NCBI GenBank assembly: GCA_022925895.1
Contig: JAKSYS010000623.1
Coordinates: 1-37,101 of the forward strand
DNA from: Fragilaria crotonensis
Lineage: Eukaryota; Bacillariophyta; Fragilariophyceae; Fragilariales; Fragilariaceae
Direction: 5' to 3'
DNA length: 37,101 nt
How positions within the stretch are numbered: position 1 is the first letter of the stretch; every line of letters begins with the position of its first letter. A program made the translations under genes and the position numbers. Of this stretch, positions 19,530-29,103 are shown piece after piece. Under the pieces are notes generated by a model that saw nothing but the letters and a program-made list of their open reading frames with translations, searched no databases and was not told the origin of the DNA.

Positions 19530-19871
19530 ATGGGTGACAATCGCTACACACGTCCCGCTCGTCATTCGTACAACACCAAGTCCAACAAGGTCCGCGCGAC
19601 GCGTACTCCTGGTGGCAAATTGACGGCCGGAAAGATCCACAAGACTACCAAGGGCCCCAAGTGTTCTGATTGCAAAATGTCCCTTCCCGGCATTAAGCAC
19701 CTCAAAAAGGCTGTCTACCCTAATTTGAAAAAGAGGGAGCGAACTGTATCCCGGGCCTACGGAGGCAGCTGCTGCGCCGGATGCCTCAAACAACGCATCG
19801 TTAGAGCCTTTTTGCTGGAGGAACAGAAGGCTGTCAAGAAGGTGTTGGCAGAACGTCAGGGAAAGAAATAG
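19530..19871 (+). CDS. RPL34: 60S ribosomal protein eL34 (L34e)
   Basis: This intact 113-residue frame begins MGDNRYTRPARHSYNTKSNK. It contains the zinc-binding pairs CSDC (residues 45-48) and CCAGC (about 82-86), the core GGKLTAGKIHKTTKGPKC and the conserved LKKRERTVSRAYGG. The lysine-rich C-terminus is typical. eL34 is a large-subunit protein of the cytosolic ribosome. The ATG context (CATCATGGG) is favourable. It diverges from eL36 and converges on the MLO-like gene, with only 103 bp between the stop codons. Confidence 0.96.
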   Translation: MGDNRYTRPARHSYNTKSNKVRATRTPGGKLTAGKIHKTTKGPKCSDCKMSLPGIKHLKKAVYPNLKKRERTVSRAYGGSCCAGCLKQRIVRAFLLEEQKAVKKVLAERQGKK

Positions 19872-19974
19872 AGCGTACGAGTTGTAATTAATTCAATATT
19901 GACTATTGCGCCCTTACTCTTTTACATATGTCACTCGATTTAATTCCGGGTTAATCGTGTGATGAACTCGACTC

Positions 19975-22394
19975 TCAACGCAACGATCGTAGCGCCTTTG
20001 GATGATACTTGTGGAGCAAATGCGCAAACTCATGTTGGGAGATCGTGCCGCTGTTGTCCATGTCTAACTCATTCACGATCGCGCTGATCTCATTAACGGT
20101 AAATCCTACCTTCAGTGAGTCGAGCTTGTCCTTGAATTCTGCAATCGTAATATCACCAGTGTTGTCCGAGTCGAAGATTCCGAACAGAAGATGCGCTCGC
20201 TCCATTTCCGACAAATTGTCATCTCCAGCATTTTTGGCATACCACTCGATGAACTCTTCCTTCGACACACCTCCACTATCATCCTCGTCCAGCCTCTTAA
20301 CCAACTGTGACAAGCCTTCATCGGACACCCCCGAACCCAGGTGCCGCATAAGCCTTTCAAACTCCTCACGCGCAATAGTTCCGCATCCCTCATGGTCCAA
20401 TAAATCAAATGCCTTGGCCACCTCTCGCCGTTCTGCCTCACTCAATGGCCGAATTCCTGCTGGATGGCCGCCGTGCCGTTGGTGTTGTTGGTCACGTCCC
20501 GTGCTCCTTGTTGCAGCCGACTTACGCCTACCACCACCGCTCCCGCGCATTAGAATCAAAAACGTTCCAACCGCACGGGCTGTCTTTTCTTCTCGCAACA
20601 CACGATCCACCACATTGGGACGACGATGAGCTCCCATGCAGCAAACTTGAGACAAGACGGCAACCGTGTGCTTTTTGGTCAAGAGGATTGACAGAAAGGG
20701 GTATCCGGCCAAGAGAACGTAGGTCAAAAACACAGGAGGCGATGTACTGGTATGATACATGTGTTGGAAGAAGCTCAGAAAGTTCATGGCAGCATAGATT
20801 CCAAGGAACAACAAGTTGGCCTGAAGGATGTGTAAATACAACCACGGACCACGTCGGTCAAGCCAGTAAATTGCGTGCTGCCGATTGGCCTCCTCCTCCT
20901 GCCAGAACTCTGGCCAACCATGATCGATTTTGGTGATAATCATCGATATCAATGTCGGACCATTGAGGAAGAGTTTGGTTATCAGCGATGTTGTTGCTGC
21001 TAACAATCGAATTAAGGTAGGTGGTCTCGAGAGGAGTGAGTAACGAACCATCATTCTCCTTGGTGTTGTCAACCTTGGTACTGAGATATAGTTCCTTTCT
21101 GAGAAACATCCTTCTGACCTGAATCAGGTGACGTTCGAAGAAGACGTGGAACGCATATACCATCCAACCTACTGCAACCCACGACCAAGCCAAGGTCTAC
21201 CGGAAAGGGTTGTGTCAGTTTCTTCGCTCAATCACTCAATGATCGAATCATCACAAGCAAGGGGCGACGTACCGTAACATTCCCATTGACAGCAATCACG
21301 AAAAAGAAGTAAATGACAGTAAGAAATCCGAAGAAAGTCCATGTAATGATACTGACTTCAACAACATGAGCCAACAGACTTCCTTGGTTAATCCCCAAGT
21401 ATCGACCAAAATTGAAATCGTCAACAACCCTAATTTCTTCCGGTGCCGGGTGGAAGGGATAGTGGGGACTGCGTTCCAACAAAAATTCATTACGCAGTGC
21501 TTGAAAGAGGAGAAAATCTTCTTTCCGTTGTGCCGTCCCATTGCGAAAGCAGGGCAAGAGCCCGACGAAATCTCCAAACGGTCGAATTCGTGGCTCGGAA
21601 TTCTGGGACAATTTGTCACCATGGGTTCGTTGATTCGTATTCTCAGTATCCCTGGCTGCTTGGTCCATATCCAGCCACTCTTGCTCTGTCTCCATGGCAG
21701 CCGCCACAAGCACCAGAACTTGTAGGACAAAGGATATCATGATGAAAAAGATGGTAAAGTGGACAAATTCGAAAATCTCCAACAGTTCGTTGTCTTCTCC
21801 AAACAATTTTTCGCTCAGCACCGTGAACCAACCAGCCTGAGTAATGCAAAAGGTCACGACAGAAAGGAATCCGAGGACAGTCATTTCTCCAAACAACTTG
21901 TCCACGAGTGGTCTCAAGTTGCGTGTCGCGTGCTCTTCCAGATGTTCCTTGCTGAATTCAAAGACAATTGTCAAGACAATGAGCAGCAAGACGATGCATG
22001 TGACCGTAGCGTCGCTGATTTCCTATTTTGAGTGTATTAAACGAAGCAAGTAGGTGTGAATTGCAGGGTGAGTAAGGCACGTTTTAAGGGTGGTAAGAAG
22101 TGTGTACGACAGACTCCATTGATTTTGTGTTGCTCATTTTTGTTTTTAGCACGATGAGCAGAAAGAGTGACCCTACGCACGTACCGACGAACTACCATGG
22201 TCTCCTGTTTCCTTCGTATCAACATCGTTGCTAGTATCCTCCAGCCTTCTACTAGTCGCAATGTTCTCCACCGATGGATGGCCTTTGCCCGACAATGTAC
22301 CAAGGATATATCCGGAGATTCCAATTAGCAGATATTGGACCAGTATGGTGCGTCGTTTTCCTTGGGGGGAAGTGTAGGCGAGGCGATCATTCAT
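19975..22394 (-). CDS. MLO-like membrane protein with four C-terminal EF-hands
   Basis: Three exons are inferred: 22394-22185, 22022-21273 and 21196-19975, with introns of 162 and 76 bp, both phase 0. The product is about 726 residues with about eight hydrophobic segments, one in exon 1 (LVQYLLIGISGYILG), four in exon 2 and three in exon 3. Its layout resembles MLO proteins: an early KLFGEMTVLGFLSVVTF segment, a long loop, then IYWLDRRGPWLYLHILQANL, similar to the MLO FWFxRPxxxLxLIHxxLFQNAF region. The last 150 residues carry four EF-hands with loops DHEGCGTIAREE (weak), DEDDSGGVSKEE, DSDNTGDITIAE and DMDNSGTISQHE. Plant MLO proteins bind calmodulin and act in calcium signalling; a built-in calcium sensor would replace that partner (inference). 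Exon 3 needs removal of one base (or two added) between about 20870 and 21070 to join its two frames. MLO assignment is from pattern memory, so moderate. Confidence 0.65.
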
Positions 22395-23025
22395 GGTCGC
22401 TTATGTCTGTGTTCGGAGTCAAATAGATGTAGAATCGAGTGTGATGCGATTGACATGAAGGACTTTGACAACAGCATCTCTCTCCATGTCTTATCGCTTA
22501 TCGCTCATCTTGTTTGGATCCGCGGAGTATCTGAAGTTGATTTTTGATAATCCGGATCGTCGTTCACGTTACTGGAGTACTAAACCGAGAATATAGTGAC
22601 ATGTACAGTAGGACAGGAGACAGGAGTCGTGGTTAGAAAAAAAAACCGTACATTGGTGACTACAGTAGTATGTCGACGTCGGTAAAGTTGACCTTCGGGA
22701 TTCGGGATACGGGGTTTCTTCATCTACCAGTTACTTTTATGCTCGTAGCGCAATACCACGAGATAGGTAGGCTGACCACCGCGTACTGGAAGCAGAAAGC
22801 AAACGTTTCGTAAAAAGAGTAAGTGGTCTCGCTTGACCATGGTGCATGAGACTCGTGCGCTTGCATTACGGGAGCATTGCTTGACATTGATATCGCCATT
22901 TGATTTACGATTTCATTTTGATAGGGCATTGCTATCACTAGTTGGTCTAAACACATACACACGCATAGCATAGTCTCACAAGTTGTTTTTCTGCCCTTCC
23001 TTTCAGTTCCAGACTCTTTGCCGTC
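22395..23025. promoter_or_regulatory. Divergent promoter region of MLO-like and uS3 genes
   Basis: The 631 bp hold no gene of their own. The right end (CTGCCCTTCCTTTCAG at about 22991-23006, 19 bases before the uS3 ATG) is either a pyrimidine-rich leader or the acceptor of a 5' UTR intron. The minus-strand ORF across this region is an extension of antisense sequence from uS3 and is not a gene. Confidence 0.45.
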
Positions 23026-23835
23026 ATGTCTCTCGCCCGCCGTAGCCGTTTGTCCACAAAGCGCAAGTTCGTCGCGGACGGAGTATTCTACTCCGAACTC
23101 AACGAGTTGTTGACCCGTGAATTGGCCGAAGATGGCTATGCTGGAGTTGAAGTCCGCACCACGCCCCACCGTACCGAAATCATCATCCGGGCCACCCGCA
23201 CCCAAAGCGTCTTGGGTGAGAAGGGACAGCGCATCCGCGAACTCACCTCGGTTGTGCAGAAGCGTTTCGACTTTGCCGACGGTGCCGTCGAACTCTACGC
23301 CGAACGCGTCCAGAACAGAGGACTCTGCGCCCAGGCCCAGGCAGAATCCCTCAAATTCAAGCTCTTGGGAGGACTCGCCGTTCGTCGTGCTTGCTATGGT
23401 GTCGTGCGTTTCGTCATGGAGGCATCTGCCAAGGGATGTGAAGTTGTCGTTTCCGGTAAGCTGCGTGGACAGCGTGCCAAGGCTATGAAGTTTGGTGACG
23501 GTTACATGATCAAGACTGGTCACGCTGGTCAGGTCTACACCGATACCGCCGTCCGTCACGTCATGATGAGACAGGGTGTCGTCGGAATTAAGGTGCAAAT
23601 CATGCTCCCACACGATCCCAAGGGAGTCATCGGACCTAAGATCCCTCTCGATGATGTTGTTGTTATTTTGGAACCGAAGGAAGAGATTGACCCAGCCGCC
23701 TTGTTGGCTCGACAACAGGCTGCTGCGGCCGCTGCCCTTGCAGCGGCCGCCCAGGTTCCATTGATGCCTGCTCCTCTGGATGCCCCAGTGGCTGAAGATG
23801 CAGCTGAAGACCCCAACGTCGCTGCTGGATTTTAA
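23026..23835 (+). CDS. RPS3: 40S ribosomal protein uS3 (S3)
   Basis: This intact 269-residue frame is longer than the ~240-residue animal and fungal proteins because of an alanine-rich tail. The KH domain is at about 20-95: [20 protein letters not shown] then the [10 protein letters not shown] loop that contacts mRNA. The C-terminal S3 domain follows with [33 protein letters not shown] and [17 protein letters not shown]. uS3 lines the mRNA entry channel of the small subunit and also acts in ribosome quality control. The start [20 protein letters not shown] matches the family. The tail (about 225-269) contains runs of alanine and ends DPNVAAGF. The gene converges on the Sel1-repeat gene with 151 bp between the stops. 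Confidence 0.97.
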   Translation: MSLARRSRLSTKRKFVADGVFYSELNELLTRELAEDGYAGVEVRTTPHRTEIIIRATRTQSVLGEKGQRIRELTSVVQKRFDFADGAVELYAERVQNRGLCAQAQAESLKFKLLGGLAVRRACYGVVRFVMEASAKGCEVVVSGKLRGQRAKAMKFGDGYMIKTGHAGQVYTDTAVRHVMMRQGVVGIKVQIMLPHDPKGVIGPKIPLDDVVVILEPKEEIDPAALLARQQAAAAAALAAAAQVPLMPAPLDAPVAEDAAEDPNVAAGF

Positions 23836-23986
23836 TCTAATCTCATATGTAGGACTACTTGGAACTTACTTCTATTTCCTTAACATTTTCTTCATTCATA
23901 CGATGGCTACTGCTTCTACTAGTGGTTAGTCTTCGCGGTGCAGTTGAGCAAGGCTATTCAGCAATTACCCTTCCGACATTATTCTT

Positions 23987-25243
23987 TTAAGTCTCTGATG
24001 GATGCTCCTCCGCTTCATGGGGCTCTTCTCGACTCTCCGACACGACACTCTTTCGTCGCTCCAAAATCACGGGGTTGCGAGTTCCACCCCCAATTGTGTA
24101 CTGTTTCTCCAATGTCACAAGACGCTTCAAATCTTCTTCCGTCCACTTCTTCTCCTCGGGCACGACATCCGTAGCTCGTCGTTGGAACGATTGTCGGCTC
24201 CCATCCGTAAACACCCCACTCTCATCCGCCGTGTTTTCCAAAACAGCCAACACTCTCGACCTCGCCCCGCGATGTCCCATTTCACCCGCCGCCACAAGCC
24301 ATTCCAACGCTTCTGCCCGATCCCGAATCACGCCCACTCCATCCAAAAGGCAATCTCCCAACATGTACGCCGCGGCCGCATGTCCCAGGGACGCGGCCCT
24401 TTCAAAGTATTCCACTGCTTTTCCCTCTTGTTCCGGCACACCACCCTCTCCTGTATACAAGGCAACTCCCATTTCATAACATGCTTGAGCATGATTGCCA
24501 GATCCGGCAGCACGTTGGAACCACACGAGTGCCTTGACGGGATCGGGATCAATGTCGGCCGTGCCTTCACGAAAAATAATGCCAAGCATGCACTGGGCAT
24601 CGGAATGTCCTGCGAGTGCAAGTTCTTGCAGCGATCGGAGGGCGCGACGAGAATCAGAATGATCCAATGTGGATGAATCAGTATTTGTGGGCGAACTATT
24701 CATGTAGTAGACTGCAATTCGGAATTGCAAGTCGTCGCGGTATTTGCCTGGAGCGGCGTATTTCAAATCATATTCCAAGATTTTGACTTGTTCCGGAGTG
24801 GTGGGGACGGCCTTGGGCCAGGGGTTGAAGGAAGTTGGAGTTGACGTGGAACGATTGACACTACCAGTGCCGTTGCCGCCATTGCTGTTTGTGTCGGGAA
24901 CGTACTCCCATTTCGAGCGATATTCGTCCAACAAGGAACGGTGAAAGGCCAGGGATTGTTCGTATCGGGCGGGCTCGGAAAAGTCGTCATGATCCGAGTC
25001 TTCTTGTTCAGGAGCACTGCAAGTCGAGGTCGGGAGACTGGTGTACAGGAGAGATGTTGTTCTGTGATTCGAATCGGATTTCGGAAGGTATCTTCGGTTA
25101 TGCTTGTCGGAAGACAACGACCAAAGGGTGTATCCCGCAGCTGCTGCTGCTGTTACAGATGCAACAATTGGAGGATTCGTAGAGGAGAGCCGCTGCTGCG
25201 CCCCCAGAAAGCTTCGAAGGGATATTCGGTGCATGCGGTACAT
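23987..25243 (-). CDS. Sel1-repeat (TPR-like) protein
   Basis: This intact 418-residue frame has an N-terminus (MYRMHRISLRSFLGAQQRLS) that is basic, hydroxylated and free of acidic residues, as in mitochondrial presequences. A short hydrophobic stretch (IVASVTAAAAAGYTLW, about 26-41) follows and could be an inner-membrane anchor. At least three Sel1 repeats lie at about 210-345: AQCMLGIIFREG...ALVWFQRAAGSGN, AQACYEMGVALYTGEG...AVEYFERAASLGH and AAAYMLGDCLLDGVG...ALEWLVAAGEMGH. Sel1 repeats are helical pairs that form protein-binding scaffolds, for example in ER quality control or mitochondrial assembly. The specific partner is unknown. The C-terminal 70 residues are polar with EEKKWTEEDLKRLVTLEKQY and an ILERRKSVVSESREE tail. 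I place it in mitochondria with low certainty. Confidence 0.85.
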   Translation of the reverse strand: MYRMHRISLRSFLGAQQRLSSTNPPIVASVTAAAAAGYTLWSLSSDKHNRRYLPKSDSNHRTTSLLYTSLPTSTCSAPEQEDSDHDDFSEPARYEQSLAFHRSLLDEYRSKWEYVPDTNSNGGNGTGSVNRSTSTPTSFNPWPKAVPTTPEQVKILEYDLKYAAPGKYRDDLQFRIAVYYMNSSPTNTDSSTLDHSDSRRALRSLQELALAGHSDAQCMLGIIFREGTADIDPDPVKALVWFQRAAGSGNHAQACYEMGVALYTGEGGVPEQEGKAVEYFERAASLGHAAAAYMLGDCLLDGVGVIRDRAEALEWLVAAGEMGHRGARSRVLAVLENTADESGVFTDGSRQSFQRRATDVVPEEKKWTEEDLKRLVTLEKQYTIGGGTRNPVILERRKSVVSESREEPHEAEEHPSET

Positions 25244-25601
25244 TCTGAACTCTGAACTTATTCGAAGAACTCGGACGACTGATACCGGCGAAAAGAAAGA
25301 AGAGATCTTTATGATACGTTACGGTATCGTGTTCTTGTGATCAATACTGTTCCCTGTCAAGGCTGAAGGCCGTACTCGAATTGTGCAGATAGCTGAGAGT
25401 AGTGCTTGCACTCTCTAACTCCTTGGACCTCTGCGTCAAAGTATCGATGATACAAGTTATGGATGTTCCTTATTGCTGATCCGTATGATGTATGATGTTG
25501 TTCACGGATCAGTTCTCTCCGTGACATGCGTAGAGAGAAGGGGAAATGTGTAGATGCATCGAGTTGATGGGTGAAAAGGAAGAAGAGGATGTCGAATGGG
25601 T

Positions 25602-25630
25602 GTGCACTGTGCACTGTGCACTGTGCACTG
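25602..25630. repeat. GCACTGT heptamer microsatellite
   Basis: Four tandem copies of a 7-bp unit (GCACTGT) lie here; each junction forms the palindrome GTGCAC. Confidence 0.85.
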
Positions 25631-25770
25631 TCGCTGGATTGAGAAATGATAAATATATGTATACTAGTGGGTACCTCCCAATTGGTCGGACTTTTGGAAT
25701 ACGTGTACGGTATGGGTTGTGCACGGTTGTGTGTACTGTTTGTACAGTTCAGTACTATACGCAAGTAGTG

Positions 25771-25805
25771 CAGTACCCCAGAGTGGTCATACTCCGTAAC
25801 AGACG
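25771..25805. repeat. 35-bp direct repeat, copy 1
   Basis: The 35 bases from CAGTACCCCAGAGTGG to CGTAACAGACG are identical to 25921-25955, exactly 150 bp downstream. Both copies are followed by GCACGC-type repeats. The 115 bp between them are unrelated. Confidence 0.92.
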
Positions 25806-25920
25806 CACGCACTGACGCAACTACGTATATGCAAATCTTACCGACATCGCTTACGGAGTACTCCAGTATGCATGTATGACATATATCATACTCCGAGTAT
25901 GAGACAGTATTCATTTGATC

Positions 25921-25955
25921 CAGTACCCCAGAGTGGTCATACTCCGTAACAGACG
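25921..25955. repeat. 35-bp direct repeat, copy 2
   Basis: Identical to 25771-25805. Followed by GACGCACGCACGCAC, a longer version of the run behind copy 1. Confidence 0.92.
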
Positions 25956-26501
25956 GACGCACGCACGCACACACGCACACAATTAATTTATAATATAGTA
26001 GGATATGCTTTGAATGTATGCATAAAGCGAAAAACTCAGTTATGTTGTAAAATGTCAACATCCACTTGCTACTGTACCACAGTATTTGTTCTACTACTGC
26101 AGTACAGTACTGGAGTTCAACTCCGGTATGGGTACTAGTAGCTAGTAGTGGGTGTTCTCGGCAAGTGTCGAATCATTTTTGTTTTTTTGGGCAGTTTTGT
26201 TTTTGTGATTGGAAGTTTGAAAGTTGCTTCAGTTCGATGTTCGATCGCAATTAAAATTTTAAAAAATCATTTCCGAAAAAGTTGAAGACGAGAAAAATAT
26301 CCCTACCCTGCATTTGGGAGGCCATTCGTTTTATCCTGCTCCCTTTCCAAGAAGTTGGATCGCGTACGTGGCGTATTGACCTCGCCTCCTAAGGAATAAA
26401 AACTCCAAACGCAAACGCATGTGGTGTGTGTGTGCTTGTTGAACCAAGGATACCGGTGCCACAGATCAGCGTACAGTAGACTTACTGGAAGCTAATTGAC
26501 A

Positions 26502-27350
26502 ATGATGACGCAACGTATCCTCGCACTGCTTTCCATCTTTGCGGCGTCGGCGTCTGCCTTTACAGTCGTGCAATCGAGCATCGCTCGTCCATCGACGACT
26601 GCTCTTTCGGAATCCTTTGGATTTGAGTTCGCTGAAGACAGTTACGAGAATACTCCGGAAGTTATCCTTGGGGAGGCCAACTACAAGCAATGGGTCGCCA
26701 AGGTTGACAAGAACTCCTTCTTGAACCGTCAAGTACGTGCATGCTTTATTTTCGTTAAGCTTATGAGTGAATGTCGTGCGATGTTGCGCTGGTTCACTCT
26801 TCTTGTTGTTATGCGTCAATGAACGTACCCAGTGTTGCCCACTTTATGTTTGCATCTTGATTCGCTAGTCACTCTCTCACCATGACTCTCTTTCTTTATT
26901 CTTGCGCTACAAACACAACTAATAAAGTACAATGTCATTCGCCGCGTCCGCGAACTCAACCTCCTCGGCGCGACTGCCGAATCCGGCCTTCTCTCCAGTT
27001 TGGAAGCCAACGGCGTGGACCTTGCCACCATTGAAAAATTGTTGCCCTTGGCGGAAGACCTCGGTCTCTTGTCTGCCGCTGCTAACAACCAGCAGCTCTT
27101 GGTCAATCTTGTGGCATTCTTCCTCGTCGAGGGTGCTCCCTTTTTGCTTCCCGTCTTGGCGGGGGCCCTCAAGGTGGGCCCACCTGCCTTTATGCGGCGG
27201 CCGTGGGAGCCCTTGGATTGATGCGGCACTGTTGGCCAACAACGGAAATTCCATTCGTGGGATTGTCGGCAGGATTCTACTTGGGACTACTTGGTTCCGT
27301 TGGGAGTGGCATCCGAGCGGCCGGAATCATTGGCGGGGCTCAAGAAATAA
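26502..27350 (+). CDS. DUF1118-like plastid membrane protein, 3' end frame-broken
   Basis: Exon 1 (26502-26732) starts MMTQRILALLSIFAASASAF, a signal peptide ending in the diatom plastid motif ASA-F, then a short transit region. A 195-bp intron (GTACGT donor, phase 0) leads to exon 2 at 26928, which reads YNVIRRVRELNLLGATAESG, LATIEKLLPLAEDLGLL, NNQQLLVNLVAFFLVEGAP and a hydrophobic C-terminus. I recognise this as the DUF1118 pattern found in plastids of plants and algae, with membrane segments near the C-terminus; function is not established. From 27189 on, four frame changes in about 105 bp are needed to reach the natural stop at 27348-27350: one base short near 27189-27191 and again near 27220, and one extra (or two missing) near 27244 and 27290. 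All conserved-looking residues return after each correction, which argues for consensus errors or a very recent loss of function rather than old decay. Confidence 0.75.
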
Positions 27351-27758
27351 GAAAAGTTCCTTGAGAGAGATGTCGATGCTCTGTAGAATGATATAGGAAG
27401 CATGTCCAAGTACGAATGTGTTTTTTCTTCATATACAGGTTGGAAGCTTTTTGAGTTGGGTAATTCAACAACTAACTATACATCCACTACTAGTAATGCA
27501 CAATGGTCTGTCTCTTGTTTGTGTACTCATTGCTTGGTGAACGCAACAAGTCTTACAACTTCGTTGTGCTACATGCCGCGGACTGGAGAAACAATCAAAA
27601 GTCTGAGACGTTTGAAGGTCTGGCATGTAAATTGGTGGATGCTGGTGATGTTTGATGTCTCGGCGGCGACAAGTAAATGATGCGTTGGTGCTTCCTGTGG
27701 GTACTACCATTATCAGCCAGCCAATCAGTCAACCAACCAACAGGTGGTCAAGTGCTTC

Positions 27759-28202
27759 TCAGATCGTCATTGCTAACGACAAGAGTGTGGCTTCATAATG
27801 AGTGTCAACACCGGATACTGTGCTTCTATTCCAACGAGACATGGTAAAAAAAGTGTGTGTGAGTGCATCATAAAGTAGGTAAAATCTGAGGGCAGGACTC
27901 AAACGCAGTAATGTACGGGAAGATGGCGACCATACACAAAGGGTAAGATGCACCTTGCATTCGGTTGTGTACCAATCAATCCAAAATATTTTGCCGGTGC
28001 GTCGATCCAGCAACACCCATCGAGTGTAGGGTTCACTGGTAACGTGCATATCAACACCGGGGAGGGGAGCGTCCATCACGTAACAAATGTCAATTCGAGG
28101 AACATGGAACACGATGGCGGACGGGCGAGCGAGCAAGCGAGGGAATGAGGGGAGAGAGGCAAGAGTGCGTACCTGATACCACATTACTGTGTCAACGGCC
28201 AT
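27759..28202 (-). CDS. Uncharacterised ORF, doubtful
   Basis: A 147-codon frame is open on the minus strand and contains one protein-like segment, MDAPLPGVDMHVTSEPYTRW followed by VLLDRRTGKIFWIDWYTTEC. I do not recognise a domain. The frame contains two good-looking splice donors (GTACGC after MAVDTVMWYQ and GTGCAT after TTECK), so it may be part of a larger spliced gene whose other exons I cannot place. A second open stretch upstream at about 28470-28345 on the same strand (ending in a CPGWNYGY-type segment) could belong to it. It may equally be chance. Confidence 0.25.
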   Translation of the reverse strand: MAVDTVMWYQVRTLASLPSFPRLLARPSAIVFHVPRIDICYVMDAPLPGVDMHVTSEPYTRWVLLDRRTGKIFWIDWYTTECKVHLTLCVWSPSSRTLLRLSPALRFYLLYDALTHTFFTMSRWNRSTVSGVDTHYEATLLSLAMTI

Positions 28203-29103
28203 GTGAGTTTCTAATCATACATCAGCCATCATTCATAATCCACCATCCATCCTCGCAACACTCACTCATACGTGGAGAATATTCGTCACAAGGATTGATC
28301 CAAGAACATGGTGATGCTTTGTGCAGGGGTGACTACAGGGTTCAGAAGAGCACTACATAGCCGTAGTTCCAACCTGGACAGTCAATGGCAATAAACATGT
28401 CAGAAAACGAAACAGACAGTTTGTTCTTGACGGAGCGACCATGTAGTTTTGTATGCATATCTGGTTCGTTGGAGTATGTTGTACTGTACCAGGTACAACA
28501 TACAGTACGTCGTACCAGTAAAACCTTCTTGTACTCGGAGTATAAAACTGCGGCACTATATAGTTCTATAACGCGTCTACTGTAAACATTGTACACAGGA
28601 CTCGTACGAGGTACGTTTCCCTGTACTGCTGTACTGGATTTCCTTGTACTACTACTCTATGCTGTACTTGTACTCCAGTACTCCAGTACAACAGTACAAG
28701 TACACATTCATTCAATGAGCATCGGCCCTGCTGGCATTTCGTCAGCTGCTCCAGTCCTTCAACGTTTGACGGTCCGACAGCTGATTGGTGGCGGGCACAG
28801 TTTCCCTTGAAGATTCGTCGCATAAAACCGACACAAACTGGATGACAAACAGCTTGCGAACGGCAGTGTTGGTTGAATGGACGGTACTCCATTGTACCGG
28901 AGTACTATACAGTGTACTCCATTACTCGGAGTGGAAGTTACTTTCGCATACGAACTTCGGATCTGTGCGAACTCCGAGTTAACCATCGCACTTGGTCACA
29001 CAACATACAAATCAACGAAGAGATTAGTTGAAGACAAGCATCTGCATCGTTGTCCTGTTCCTCAAAACAATCATCAATACAATCAATAAATAATCAAAGC
29101 ACT
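28203..29103. other. Intergenic region with GTAC island upstream of CP12-like gene
   Basis: I find no supported gene in these 900 bp. From about 28470 to 28960 the DNA is packed with GTAC, CCAGTAC, ACTCCAGTAC and TACTCGGAGTA motifs, many of them palindromic. The last 120 bp (ATACAATCAATAAATAATCAAAGCACT before the ATG) look like the leader of the CP12-like gene. Confidence 0.55.

Larger units (their letters stand above)
25244..26501. other. Divergent intergenic region with several repeats
   Basis: No convincing gene lies in these 1.26 kb between the divergent Sel1-repeat and DUF1118-like genes. Open frames here follow GTAC-rich and repeated DNA. It contains a heptamer microsatellite (25602-25630), an exact 35-bp direct repeat (25771 and 25921), a CGCACGCA run near 25952-25980 and GTAC clusters at 25680-25760 and 26070-26150. 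The last 150 bp should hold the DUF1118-like promoter. Confidence 0.55.

Noticed and set aside
20009..20629. 206-codon plus-strand ORF in the MLO-like gene
   Set aside because: Antisense of the four EF-hands, which are clear on the minus strand.
22720..23715. 331-codon minus-strand ORF opposite uS3
   Set aside because: Antisense of the strongly conserved uS3 gene; codon bias of the sense strand keeps it open.
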